DNA of 64,000 nucleotides from VFKU01 sp964620045 (GCA_964620045.1 CAZUJL010000022.1:8712-72711), one strand, 5' to 3'; shown: positions 32,627 through 41,585, counted from the stretch's first letter. Notes: generated by a model from the letters alone, not told the origin. A program made the numbers and translations.

Positions 32627-33595
32627 ATGAACACAAGACGCCCGAGCCGTGGGTTTACGTTAATTGAATTGCTGGTGGTCATCGCGATCATCGGGATACT
32701 TGCCGCTATTCTTTTGCCGGCGCTGGCGCGGGCACGCGAGGCGGCGCGCCGCGCGAGTTGCGCGAACAACCTGAAGCAGATCGGATTGTCCCTGAAGATG
32801 TATGCGAGTGAGACACAGGGCGAGCGCTTTCCGCATATCAAGACGACCAATTGCTTTCCGGAAATCCACGAGACGTATGTGTGGATGTTCGATGTGCAAG
32901 CGATGTACCCCGAGTATCTGCCGGACCTGAACGCGCTGGTGTGCCCCAGTTCGTTTGGCGGCGCGGATGCGGTCGCGCGGTGGGACGAGGGCGATCAGGA
33001 AAGCCCCGAGTGGGAGGAAGTGAACAATCCGCCGCTGGGTGTGTCGCACGACGGCATTGTGACCGGGTGCGAGGTGGTCGACCATCCGTATTACTACTAC
33101 GGCTGGGCGTTCCATCGGGATATGTTCAAGAGCACGACGGACTTTACGACGCTGGAAGATGTGCTGGTGTTTGAGTTCAACGAGGAGTACAAGCCGGCGT
33201 TCGACGTGGACAATTACGAGGCCGTGCGGCAGTTTGTCGACAGCGATCTGGAACTGGAAACGGCGCCGGATACCTTCGGAGAGATTGATGGTCGCGACTA
33301 CATCGCGCGGTTGCGCGAAGGCATTGAGCGCATCTTTATCACGGACATCAATAATCCAGGGGCATCGGCACAGGCGCAGTCGAATATTGTGGTAATGCAC
33401 GATGCGATTTCGCCGGAGCCGGAGCATTTCAACCATGTGCCCGGCGGCACGAATGTGTTGTACCTAGATGGGCACGTGGATTTTACGAAATGGATTCCCT
33501 CGCCGGAGAGCCTGGGCGGGCCGTTCCCGGTGAACGGGGCGGGGTTGATCCTGCACGAAGTGCCGGAGGAACTGGCGGGCACGCACACGCATTAA
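32627..33595 (+). CDS. PulG-like protein with type IV prepilin N-terminus (pilin-like 2)
   Basis: A 322-residue tandem paralogue of the gene at 31175. The prepilin site is G-FTLIELLVVIAIIGILAAILLPAL, followed by the same NNLKQIGLSLKMYASET. The C-terminal motif TNVLYLDGHV is present. The middle (about 170-225) differs most from copy 1 and is less acidic. AGGAG is 9 bases before ATG 32627; the upstream in-frame ATG at 32540 has none. The pair probably forms or decorates one surface fibre. Confidence 0.88.
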   Translation: MNTRRPSRGFTLIELLVVIAIIGILAAILLPALARAREAARRASCANNLKQIGLSLKMYASETQGERFPHIKTTNCFPEIHETYVWMFDVQAMYPEYLPDLNALVCPSSFGGADAVARWDEGDQESPEWEEVNNPPLGVSHDGIVTGCEVVDHPYYYYGWAFHRDMFKSTTDFTTLEDVLVFEFNEEYKPAFDVDNYEAVRQFVDSDLELETAPDTFGEIDGRDYIARLREGIERIFITDINNPGASAQAQSNIVVMHDAISPEPEHFNHVPGGTNVLYLDGHVDFTKWIPSPESLGGPFPVNGAGLILHEVPEELAGTHTH

Positions 33596-33688
33596 CGGTT
33601 TGCGCGCGCCGGGGTGCGCGGTGCATCCCGGCGCGTTTAGCGCGGCGTGTGCGATGTGCTATCGTACTTGGACTGCGGGACTCATCTT

Positions 33689-34231
33689 GTGAGCGAAACC
33701 CTACCCAACGAGAACGTGCGGCCGATCGTCATTCGTATTCTGGCGATCAGCGCGGCGGCGTTTCTGTTTTTGCTGTGGTTGCTGTATTTCAAGGGGCCGT
33801 CGGACTCGAGCGGGCATAGTTTGTCGTTCTTGCCGGCGGTGAATGCGACGCTGAACGGGCTTGCGGCGGCGTGCATCACGGCGGGCGTGATCGCGATCAA
33901 GAGCGGGCGCAAGCGGCTGCACATGACGCTGATGATCACGGCGGTGTCGCTGTCGATCGTGTTTCTGGTCAGCTACATCACGTACCACAATCTGCACGGC
34001 GACACGAAGTTTGTGACGCACGGCACGATTCGCACCGTGTACTTCTTCATCCTGATTTCGCATATAGCGTGCACGGTGTTTGCGTTACCGTTGATCATGA
34101 GCGCGGTGTTCTTCGCGATCACGAAACGGTTTGAGCTGCACAAGCGCGTGGTGAAGTACACCGTGCCGTTGTGGCTGTACGTCTCGATTACGGGCGTGGC
34201 GATTTACTTCCTGCTGAAGGCGAATTCCTGA
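33689..34231 (+). CDS. DUF420 membrane protein
   Basis: About 180 residues with five membrane helices. LPAVNATLNGLAAACITAG at the second helix, a histidine in KRLHMTLM and SYITYHNLHGDTKF at the third are the DUF420 signature. Relatives (CtaM-type) help cytochrome oxidase assembly. The GTG at 33689 is chosen, but an ATG at 33647 in the same frame is possible; neither has a good ribosome site. No oxidase gene is in the window. Confidence 0.75.
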   Translation: MSETLPNENVRPIVIRILAISAAAFLFLLWLLYFKGPSDSSGHSLSFLPAVNATLNGLAAACITAGVIAIKSGRKRLHMTLMITAVSLSIVFLVSYITYHNLHGDTKFVTHGTIRTVYFFILISHIACTVFALPLIMSAVFFAITKRFELHKRVVKYTVPLWLYVSITGVAIYFLLKANS

Positions 34232-34256
34232 CGCCGCGTATCGACCGCGTTTCTGT

Positions 34257-34341
34257 CGTCCCTACGGGACTTGATGCCGAGGTCGCTATCGGCATACCCA
34301 CCGCTGAAGCGGTGGGCTAAATTCTGTCGCCCCTCTGGGGC
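34257..34341. repeat. Three-hairpin dispersed repeat R2, copy 2
   Basis: CGTCCCTACGGGAC, spacer, CCCACCGCT-GAA-GCGGTGGG followed by CTA, then GCCCCTCTGGGGC. It has the same architecture as 17276-17359 with stem-compensating differences. It occupies most of the 34232-34435 gap. Confidence 0.75.
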
Positions 34342-34435
34342 TCACCGTCGGTGCAATTTCTCGAGTTGCAATGCATTGCGTTTAGAGTAGCAATGCGTTG
34401 CGTTTCGAAGAATATGTAGTATCGGTTTGCGAGAC

Positions 34436-35008
34436 TTAGCCTTTTAACTTCTGAATCATCTCGGCGACGCGTTTGCCGATGGCTTCCACGCTGGCCTGCT
34501 GCTGGGCATCCTTGAGTTTGGGGCCGTCGAAGGCTTCGTGCGCCTTCATGACGGCGACCTGATCCGGCAGCACGAGCGTCTGGATATTTCCCAGGATCGA
34601 GCGTACGGTCACGAGGCCGCGCAGGCCGCCGAGCGCGCCGGGCGACGCGCTCATGAGTCCGGCTACTTTGCCGACGTAGGCCTCCAACGGCTTCTCGGCC
34701 CCTTCGCGGCGCGAGGCCCAGTCGATCGCGTTTTTCAGGAGCGGCGTGATTGAACTGTTGTACTCCGGCGCGGAGATCAGGAAGCCGTCGTGCGACTTCA
34801 TGAGTTCCTTAAAGGTCTTCGCATTCGGCGGGAGGCCACTGCGTGCTTCGTCGTCTTCGTTGTACAGCGGCAAGGGTAAGGCATTCCAATCGACGAGCGT
34901 TACCGTGGCGCCGGCGTTGCGCGCGCCGTCGGCGGCGATTTTCACAAGGCGCGTGTTAAACGAATCGAGCCGGGCGCTGCCGGAGAACGCGAGAATTTTC
35001 GGGGTCAT
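34436..35008 (-). CDS. NADPH-dependent FMN reductase
   Basis: A 190-residue flavodoxin-like protein. The FMN loop GSARLDSFNTRL is at 10-21 and the PEYNSSITPLLKNAIDW segment that contacts the flavin is at about 82-98. The GxLGGLRGL stretch is also typical. It reduces FMN, quinones or azo compounds with NADPH. It is the last gene of the minus-strand operon, 21 bp after the SDR gene. Confidence 0.88.
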   Translation of the reverse strand: MTPKILAFSGSARLDSFNTRLVKIAADGARNAGATVTLVDWNALPLPLYNEDDEARSGLPPNAKTFKELMKSHDGFLISAPEYNSSITPLLKNAIDWASRREGAEKPLEAYVGKVAGLMSASPGALGGLRGLVTVRSILGNIQTLVLPDQVAVMKAHEAFDGPKLKDAQQQASVEAIGKRVAEMIQKLKG

Positions 35009-35029
35009 GCGGGTGATTTCCTCTTCGTT

Positions 35030-35821
35030 TTACTGCGTGATGATCTGCGGCTGACCGTCGGGCACGCAGAGATACTGATCGAAATCCGTGTAACCGATGC
35101 CGCGCAGGAAGTCTTCGTCGATGAGGGCCTCGCCGTTGGATTTATCGGGATGCTGCACGATTTCCCAGGTGGCATCGGCCAGGATATCGGCCTTGCGCCA
35201 GAGGGTCGGATCGCCGAGCTTCCAGTTGATCGTGGCGAAGGACTCGATGAGCGTCTTCGGCCAGAGGGCGGTCGCACGGATGTTGTACTCGCCGAATTCC
35301 TGCGGCAGGCCGTGCGCGATCATCGTCATGCCGAATTTGCTGATGCAATAGCCGATGTGGCTGGGGAGCATCCGCAGATCGATCGGCGGCGACATGAGTA
35401 CGACGTGGCCGGACTTTTGCGCCTTCATCGCGGGCAGAAAGGCCGTGGTGACGGCGAAGGAGCCGCGCGCGTTCACGTCCATCATCAGGTCGAAGCGCTT
35501 CATGGGCGTTTCGTCCATGGGCTTCCACCAGAGCGCGCCGGCGTTGTTGATCACGACGTCAACCCGGCCGAATTTTTCGAGCGTGGCCTTGGCCGCTTGT
35601 TCGACGCTTTGCAGATCGGTCACGTCGCAGCGAACCGGGAAGGCCTCGGTGCCGTGGCGGGAAATTTCGTCGGCCGCGCTGAAGATCGTGCCGGGGAGCT
35701 TCGGGTTTTCCTCGGTGCTTTTCGCCGCGACGACAATGTCGTAGCCTTCGCGCGCGAAACGATGCGCGCAGGCCTTGCCGATGCCGCGGGACGCGCCGGT
35801 GATGAATGCCACTTTTCTCAT
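35030..35821 (-). CDS. Short-chain dehydrogenase (HSDL2-like)
   Basis: A 263-residue SDR with the TGASRGIG cofactor loop at 8-15, NNAG at about 90 and the catalytic YCISK near 160. An extra loop after TGASRGIG and the C-terminal ALIDEDFLRGIG segment match hydroxysteroid dehydrogenase-like 2 proteins, thought to act on fatty acyl or sterol substrates. ATG 35821 follows GGAGG and overlaps the hydrolase stop by four bases. Confidence 0.88.
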   Translation of the reverse strand: MRKVAFITGASRGIGKACAHRFAREGYDIVVAAKSTEENPKLPGTIFSAADEISRHGTEAFPVRCDVTDLQSVEQAAKATLEKFGRVDVVINNAGALWWKPMDETPMKRFDLMMDVNARGSFAVTTAFLPAMKAQKSGHVVLMSPPIDLRMLPSHIGYCISKFGMTMIAHGLPQEFGEYNIRATALWPKTLIESFATINWKLGDPTLWRKADILADATWEIVQHPDKSNGEALIDEDFLRGIGYTDFDQYLCVPDGQPQIITQ

Positions 35822-36705
35822 TGCGTTGCCTCCTTCGGCGCAGCGGCCGGGGCTTTGGACTGCATCGCGGCGGCGACCTTGGCGATCGCCGCGCGCACAT
35901 CGGCTTCGGCGTTCCACGGCACCCAGTGGCTCTTGCCGTCCAGCCGCATCACGTCCACGATGGTACCAGCCGGGAACTCGCGACGCATGTAGTCTACATT
36001 CGAATGCGGCACCAATATATCGTCTGGCGCGTGCACGATCACGATCGGACAATGCAGTTCCTTGAGGCGCGGCTGCATGGCTTCGAGTTCGGCCTTCATC
36101 GGCCGGAGTTCGCGGTCGGAATTCCGCAGAAAATACGGGACCATATAGGGAACAAAGGCGAAACCCACCACGTGCTGGTACCACGCGATTTTTTCCAGAG
36201 ACGGGTCGAGGGAGCCGGAGAGGATGACGAGGCCGCCGACGCGATCGGGGTATTGCAGGGCGGCCTCGACGATGATGGGACCGCCGAGCGAGTGGCCGAC
36301 GAGAATCGTGCCGCGGCCGCCGCGGTTTACGAGCAGCGGTTCGAGGCACTGCGCCTGTTCTTCCATCGTGTAGACCGGCTTGCGCGGCGTTGTGTGCCCG
36401 AAGCCGGGTCGATCGACCGAGACGGAGTCGAAGCCCGCGATGGGCGACGTGAGGTAATCCTCGAAGGCGGTGGCGTCGCCCGGCGTGCCGTGGACGTACA
36501 GAATGCGCGGCAACTGATTGGCGTCGGGCATGGGCGCGGCGATGTAGCTCATCGTGAAACCGTTGGACGACGGCACGGTGCCGCGGATGAGGCCGGCGTT
36601 TTCCATCGGCAACACGAAGGCGTCGTATACGCGGCATGAGGCAAATTCGAGCACAAGCAGGACGATGAGCGTGATGCCGAGGATGCGGAAAATCTTACGG
36701 CGCAT
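35818..36705 (-). CDS. Membrane-anchored alpha/beta hydrolase
   Basis: A 295-residue protein with an N-terminal membrane helix (about 5-24). The hydrolase core has the oxyanion HGTPG near 75, the nucleophile serine in GHSLGG near 140, an aspartate in APDDILVPH and a histidine in GKSHW. The anchor places the active site outside the cytoplasmic membrane. With acyltransferases upstream, a lipase or esterase role in lipid turnover is plausible. Confidence 0.85.
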   Translation of the reverse strand: MRRKIFRILGITLIVLLVLEFASCRVYDAFVLPMENAGLIRGTVPSSNGFTMSYIAAPMPDANQLPRILYVHGTPGDATAFEDYLTSPIAGFDSVSVDRPGFGHTTPRKPVYTMEEQAQCLEPLLVNRGGRGTILVGHSLGGPIIVEAALQYPDRVGGLVILSGSLDPSLEKIAWYQHVVGFAFVPYMVPYFLRNSDRELRPMKAELEAMQPRLKELHCPIVIVHAPDDILVPHSNVDYMRREFPAGTIVDVMRLDGKSHWVPWNAEADVRAAIAKVAAAMQSKAPAAAPKEATQ

Positions 36706-36711
36706 AACGGG

Positions 36712-37536
36712 TCAACCGGTGCCGAGCTCCGTGAGGCCGAGCACCTGTTCGCGCGCCTGCGCGGCGAGGACTTTGCGGTCGGTCTCGCCTGGCGGGATGG
36801 GCTCGCCGAACACGACCACCACGCTGACGCCGCGCAGCCCAAGCACGCGCCAGAGGTGCGGCACGAGCGTGTGATCGTCGCGCCAATAGGCGATGTCTTC
36901 CGTGAGCGAGGCGTTCGGCGCGGTCACGCCCCAACGCAGACCCACGGGCAGCAGCGGCACGGCGCGATTGATGGCGGGCTGCACGAGAGAGGCGTGAAAC
37001 GGCATGACGCGATCGCCGGCGCTGGTGGTGCCTTCCAAGAACACGCAGACCGGCACGCCGGCATCGAAACGTTCGCCGATTTTTTCGTTGACGGCGGCGA
37101 CGCTGCGGCGATCGGCGCGCGCAATGCCGATGTGTTCGGAAGTGTTGAACAAGTGCCCGATGATGGGCCAATGCACGACGTCCGCTTTGGAGACGAACAT
37201 CGTTGCGGTGACGGCACCGACGGCCATGATGTCGAGATAACTGATGTGGTTCGGCGTGAGCAGCACGGCCTGGTGCGGCGGCATGCCGGCGGAGGTGACG
37301 GAGATGCCGCCGATCCGCGCGATGCCCACGAGCCAGCGGTGGGTGTACTCCGCGGCGAAGCGACGGCGTTCAGCTGGGTCGCGCGTGGAGAAACGCGCGC
37401 GCAGGTGGATGAGGTGCGAGTAGAGCGTCCAACCGCCGATGAGAAAGAGTCGCCACGCGGACAGCGCGTGGTTGATGCGGGCGCGCGGCATGGTTTCTTC
37501 ACTGCCGTCCGCGTGCGCGGGCGTGGTTGCACTCAT
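36712..37536 (-). CDS. 1-acyl-glycerol-3-phosphate acyltransferase-like protein (PlsC/OlsA-like)
   Basis: A 274-residue acyltransferase with the HxxxxD motif in NHISYLD near residue 100 and the glycerol-phosphate-binding FLEGTTSAGD near 170. It overlaps the OlsB-like gene by four bases (ATGA). In ornithine lipid synthesis OlsB makes 3-hydroxyacyl-ornithine and OlsA adds the second acyl chain; the tight pair here fits that. A general PlsC role cannot be excluded. Confidence 0.85.
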   Translation of the reverse strand: MSATTPAHADGSEETMPRARINHALSAWRLFLIGGWTLYSHLIHLRARFSTRDPAERRRFAAEYTHRWLVGIARIGGISVTSAGMPPHQAVLLTPNHISYLDIMAVGAVTATMFVSKADVVHWPIIGHLFNTSEHIGIARADRRSVAAVNEKIGERFDAGVPVCVFLEGTTSAGDRVMPFHASLVQPAINRAVPLLPVGLRWGVTAPNASLTEDIAYWRDDHTLVPHLWRVLGLRGVSVVVVFGEPIPPGETDRKVLAAQAREQVLGLTELGTG

Positions 37537-38375
37537 TCGATCACGTCCAACCGCGAGAGCGCGACGCCCTTGCCGTCCATCTGGATCAGGAAATCGACCG
37601 TGCCGAATTCGCGGTCGATTGCGGGTTCGGAGACAACGAGCGCGCCGAGTTTCAGGTAGGTGCGGAAGAGTTTTGGGATTTTAAGCGCCGGACCGAGCTT
37701 CGGATCGTGCTCGCGCGCGGCGTCGCCACAGGAGCGATCCGGTTGCGCCCGTAGCCAGAGATCCGGGTGCAGGCATTTCGCCTCGCGCAGGGTCTTCAGC
37801 GCACGCCAGCCGTCGTCGGGGTCCTGCGTGGTCAGCGAGCAGCAGCCGAAGAGGTAGCGCAGGTTGTGCGCGTTCATGTAGGCGCCGATGCCGAGCCACA
37901 TGGCGATCATCGCCCGGAAATTGCGGTGATCGGCGGCGAGACAGGCGCGTCCGACTTCGACGCTTTCTTCCAGGAACGGCGCCATTGGCGCGAGATCGTA
38001 TTGCTCGGCCGAGTAAATGCCGCCGTTGCGCGAGGCTTCGCCGGCGGATTGCAGGCGGTAGGTGCCGACGATGCGCCCGGTTTGTTGCTCCATGAGGACG
38101 AGGTGCGTCATTTGATCGTCGTAACGATCTGCGTCGAGCCCGGTTTCCATGGAGGATGCGAGGCCTTCTTCGAGTTCGATATTGAACACAAGAAAGCGCA
38201 AGCGCTGGGCGGCTTCGACGCACTTCGTGGAATTGGCGAACCCGGCGACGTAGCGATCGGTGTCGCCGTGCGGCAGCGCGAGAAAATCTACCGTGCCCCA
38301 GCGATCGCGGAAGTCTGCGGCACCTTCGAACGGCGCGCGCGTCAGCGCCTGATCACCGTGTTCGACCCGTGCCAT
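37533..38375 (-). CDS. OlsB-like GNAT acyltransferase (hemolysin-type)
   Basis: A 280-residue protein of the autoinducer-synthase/OlsB-like GNAT group. LRFLVFNIELEEG is near the start, HLVLMEQQTGRIVGTYRL near 90, and SVEVGRACLAADHRNFRAMIAMWLGI follows; the last is the acyl-donor-binding segment of OlsB. The expected reaction is transfer of a 3-hydroxyacyl group from ACP to the alpha-amino group of ornithine or another amino acid. It sits between the DedA/ATP-grasp fusion and the OlsA-like gene. Confidence 0.82.
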   Translation of the reverse strand: MARVEHGDQALTRAPFEGAADFRDRWGTVDFLALPHGDTDRYVAGFANSTKCVEAAQRLRFLVFNIELEEGLASSMETGLDADRYDDQMTHLVLMEQQTGRIVGTYRLQSAGEASRNGGIYSAEQYDLAPMAPFLEESVEVGRACLAADHRNFRAMIAMWLGIGAYMNAHNLRYLFGCCSLTTQDPDDGWRALKTLREAKCLHPDLWLRAQPDRSCGDAAREHDPKLGPALKIPKLFRTYLKLGALVVSEPAIDREFGTVDFLIQMDGKGVALSRLDVIE

Positions 38376-38389
38376 GGTGTGGCCTCGAT

Positions 38390-40039
38390 TTACCCCGCGA
38401 TGGGGTAGTTCCGCGACAAACGCCGATAGAGTAACACATCTTTAATGAACTGTAACGGACCCAGCGGCGCGTGGCCCGCGCGACGATTCGCGTCGCCGAT
38501 CACGAACAACACCTTGTACTGGTCGAACAACGTGCGGTAGGCGTCGAGCAGGCGCGCTTCGGGGTCCCAAATGTGCGTGGCCTCGGCGCCCGCGCCGTTC
38601 ACTTCCACAATCATGAATCCCTCGCCCCGCTGCAAAGATTCAACGTCGCGGAAGCGGATGTCGAACCGGCCGAAGAAAAAGCGCGGCAGGCCGTGGGCGA
38701 TCTCGTCTATTCGGGCCGAGAGCGCGGGCGTCAGCAGGTGCAGGCCGTCGCGGAAAATGCAGCCCTGAGCGTGGTTTCCGGCAAAGACCAGCGGGAAGCG
38801 CTCGCCGATGGTGAGGACGCGATCGAGCGAGGCGGCGTGGCGTTTGAAATAGACTTCGGAGACGAGCTTTGCGCGATCGTCCGCTTCGATCAGCTCGCGC
38901 AGCGTGCGTTCACCGTCGCCGACGACGAAGGGAAACTCCTTGAGCGTCACCGAGACGATGCGACCGCGCTGCTCGGAGGGCAAGCGGTAATACATCAGGC
39001 CGACTTCGTGCTTGAAGGGCGCGAGCGTCTGCAACACGATTGTGATGCCGCGCGGCATGGTTTCAAAATACGCGCGCAGATCGTGTGCGGTGTAAATCGG
39101 CCGCACACCGGCGCCGCGCTGGCCCTGATCGGGTTTCGCGACGATCGGCAGGACGAGCCCGGCAGCGGAAACCACGGCGAGTGCGGCTTCGACGTGTTCG
39201 TCGAGCGAACCTTGCGCGGTGAAGTGATACGTCGTGTGTGGCGCGAACCAGCGGCGCTCGGATTCGGGGACGAGATCGAGGATCTGGCTTTTTGATTCGC
39301 GGATCATGCCGCCGGAGTAGATGGAGGGGTTGACGGCGGTGGGCAGCGTGAGGCTGCGGAAACGAACAGCGAGCCAGAAGTAATAGAGTCCGACCGGGAT
39401 GTAAAACAAGAAGGGATGCCAGAACTCGAACATCGACGCGGGGGCTTCTTCGGCGGTGACGCTTGCGGGGTCCTCGGCCATGCGTTTGTACGAGCGGCGC
39501 TGGATAAGGATGACGACGACGATGAGCGCGGCGCCGACGGCCCATTTCAGCTCGCCGAGCAGCGGAAGAATCGCGCGCCCGAGATACACGATCGACGTGA
39601 CCGCGGTGAACGTCCACAACATGGACGCGAAGATGGCACAGGGAAGGTAGCGCTTGAGGCTGGCGCGCGCCATGCCGACGGCGAGGTTCGCGGGCAGGCG
39701 CAGGCCGGGCACGAAACGCGAGACCATGATCGCGGTGAACATATTGTCGTCGAACCACACGCGCATGCGCTCGAGGCGGTGCTTGGACACGAGCTTACGC
39801 TTGACGATCCACGGCTCCAGGTAGCGTCCGGCGACGTAGAGCAGCCAGTCCCCCACGCCGATGCCGATACAGAGGCCGGCGATCGCGGTTTCGTAGAGCA
39901 TCTGATCGTCGGCGACGAGCAAAGCGCACGCGATCAGTGTCGGGTCTTCCAGCACGAAGGTGCACAGCATGATGACGATGACTTGCAGAAAGGGATCGCT
40001 GGAGAGCGCGCGCAGGGCGGAATCGAAATAGGCTTCCAC
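38390..40039 (-). CDS. DedA (VTT) membrane domain fused to an ATP-grasp ligase
   Basis: About 549 residues from a GTG at 40039, which begins one base after the NRDE stop. Residues about 10-190 form a DedA/SNARE-associated domain, with hydrophobic helices and the motif SRFVPGLRLPANLAVG. Two further helices (about 185-205 and 230-250) precede a cytoplasmic ATP-grasp region of about 280 residues. That region has a KPDQGQRGAGV loop, EVGLMYYRLP and a metal-binding FMIVEVNGAGAEATHIWDP. DedA proteins move polyprenyl phosphate or phospholipids across the membrane; ATP-grasp enzymes join a carboxylate to an amine. The fusion next to olsB/olsA-like genes suggests ligation onto an aminolipid coupled to its flipping (inference). 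Confidence 0.82.
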   Translation of the reverse strand: MEAYFDSALRALSSDPFLQVIVIMLCTFVLEDPTLIACALLVADDQMLYETAIAGLCIGIGVGDWLLYVAGRYLEPWIVKRKLVSKHRLERMRVWFDDNMFTAIMVSRFVPGLRLPANLAVGMARASLKRYLPCAIFASMLWTFTAVTSIVYLGRAILPLLGELKWAVGAALIVVVILIQRRSYKRMAEDPASVTAEEAPASMFEFWHPFLFYIPVGLYYFWLAVRFRSLTLPTAVNPSIYSGGMIRESKSQILDLVPESERRWFAPHTTYHFTAQGSLDEHVEAALAVVSAAGLVLPIVAKPDQGQRGAGVRPIYTAHDLRAYFETMPRGITIVLQTLAPFKHEVGLMYYRLPSEQRGRIVSVTLKEFPFVVGDGERTLRELIEADDRAKLVSEVYFKRHAASLDRVLTIGERFPLVFAGNHAQGCIFRDGLHLLTPALSARIDEIAHGLPRFFFGRFDIRFRDVESLQRGEGFMIVEVNGAGAEATHIWDPEARLLDAYRTLFDQYKVLFVIGDANRRAGHAPLGPLQFIKDVLLYRRLSRNYPIAG

Positions 40040-40040
40040 G

Positions 40041-40805
40041 TCAGCGCGCCTGGGCCGGCGCCGCAAGCAGACGCAGCGAGCAATGCGTGGCGGCGTCGCG
40101 CGTTTCGGGCGTGGGCGTCGGCCAGTAGCGCAGCTCGACCCGGCCCGGGTTCGCATGCACACGCGCCTGCGTGATGCTGCGCGTGGCGGACCATTCGCGC
40201 CGCATCAAGGGCGAGCGTTCCGCGTGGCCGGCTTCCTGGAGCAAATGAAACGCCGGCAGGGTGTCGATGTGCGCAGCGCCGTCCGCGATCCAGCGATTGA
40301 ACCGTTCCTCGCGCCAGCGCACGACTTCGGCGCTGTCCCAACCCGAGGACGAGCGCACCAGCCATGGATCGCGATTCGTAATCGTGGTGAGCGAACCTTT
40401 GCCGAGCCATTCACAGATCAATGTTTGATCCAGTGACGCGACGAGCAAGGTGAACGATGGATACTGCGCGGCGTCCAGTTCCGATTTAATCCAGTGCTGC
40501 GCAGCATCGCCATCGCCGGCGGCGAGCACGGCGGGAACGATTTCGCCGCGCGTGCGATAGCGGCCCGTCGTATCCGGCAGCAGGCTTTCGCCGGGCTGAT
40601 AGGCGTTCATAATGCAGGCGACCACGCCGCAGGCGTTGGCCCCCATCCAGGTGCCGCCTTTTTCGCTGTCGATGGGCGCGACCCAATCGCCGTTGGCGGC
40701 CGCGTGCAGTTCAGGCTTTCGTTCCGGCGCGCGGGAATAAGCCTCGTCGCGGTTCATCGTCGCGGTGAACCCGGAGCCGGTGCGTTGGATGGTCACCGTA
40801 CACAT
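40041..40805 (-). CDS. NRDE family protein (TANGO2-like)
   Basis: A 254-residue protein beginning MCTVT with the cysteine at position 2 and the signature MNRDEAYSRAPE at 17-28, the NRDE motif. GGTWMGAN follows at about 50. The family has an N-terminal-nucleophile-like fold; its eukaryotic member TANGO2 is linked to lipid and coenzyme A or heme handling. It heads the tightly packed lipid gene train, ending one base before the DedA fusion begins. Confidence 0.85.
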   Translation of the reverse strand: MCTVTIQRTGSGFTATMNRDEAYSRAPERKPELHAAANGDWVAPIDSEKGGTWMGANACGVVACIMNAYQPGESLLPDTTGRYRTRGEIVPAVLAAGDGDAAQHWIKSELDAAQYPSFTLLVASLDQTLICEWLGKGSLTTITNRDPWLVRSSSGWDSAEVVRWREERFNRWIADGAAHIDTLPAFHLLQEAGHAERSPLMRREWSATRSITQARVHANPGRVELRYWPTPTPETRDAATHCSLRLLAAPAQAR

Positions 40806-40826
40806 CGAATAAAACCGCCTGCGAGG

Positions 40827-41351
40827 TTAGCGGACCGCCGTCTGCCGGAAGGCGGCCGTCGAAAAGGCCAGCGCGAGGTCTTCGGGAAGGTCGACCCCCT
40901 GTTCGCGACAGAGATTTCGGACCACGGCGAGATGGTGGATCGTGTGGCTCGACAGAAACACAAGTTCACGCTCGACCGTCGATTCCAGGGTGCTCGGCTC
41001 GCTGTCGAGCGCGGCCGTCTGGCGCACGGTGATGCGCTGGCGCAACTGGTCTGGGGTCAGCGTCGAAAGGGTGCGGCAAACGTTCGCCAGGGCCTCGCGA
41101 AAACAGGCCGGATCGCGCTCGATGGATTCATCGCGATCGCGCGCGTCGTAATCCACCACGCCATCGCCCAGTCCGCGCAAGAAGCAGATGAAGTGTTCGG
41201 CGGCGTGCCGCAGGTGCGCGCCGATGGGCGAGCGTCCCGGTGCGGCGGTGGCAAACATCTCGAAGGAAATGGCGTCGACAATCCGTTCACATCTGCCGCA
41301 GGCATCGATACATCCGCGAACTGCGGGACTGACAGACGGTGTCATTTGCAT
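40827..41351 (-). CDS. DinB-like protein
   Basis: About 174 residues, mainly helical. HLRHAAEHF in the second helix and ELVFLSSHTIHHLAVVRNL in the fourth supply the three histidines of the DinB/YfiT metal site. The function may be thiol transfer or hydrolysis. ATG 41351 is used; the longer frame to 41486 has weak coding character. It is 21 bp upstream of the NRDE gene and may be the first gene of the operon. Confidence 0.7.
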   Translation of the reverse strand: MQMTPSVSPAVRGCIDACGRCERIVDAISFEMFATAAPGRSPIGAHLRHAAEHFICFLRGLGDGVVDYDARDRDESIERDPACFREALANVCRTLSTLTPDQLRQRITVRQTAALDSEPSTLESTVERELVFLSSHTIHHLAVVRNLCREQGVDLPEDLALAFSTAAFRQTAVR

Positions 41352-41585
41352 ACGAGAATCGGTTCTCCCCGAACGAATGCGCAGCACACGGCAGGAGTCT
41401 AGCACCGCCGATTTATGCCGAACAATCCGCACAATTTCCGCAGTGCGCGGGGTCTGCGCGACGGTTGAATAACCCCTGGGTCGCATCCGTCTAATCTTGT
41501 ACCGGGCTGCAGCCTGTATGTTAGACTGTCGGCCCTGAAACCGGGTTGAGCAGCCACGTTTAGCGTGGTAAAGGAAAGGTTACTC

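Noticed and set aside
40039..40162. Extending the DedA fusion start to 40162
   Set aside because: The extra 41 residues are arginine/cysteine-rich and overlap the NRDE gene; the GTG at 40039 follows the NRDE stop directly and begins the DedA homology.
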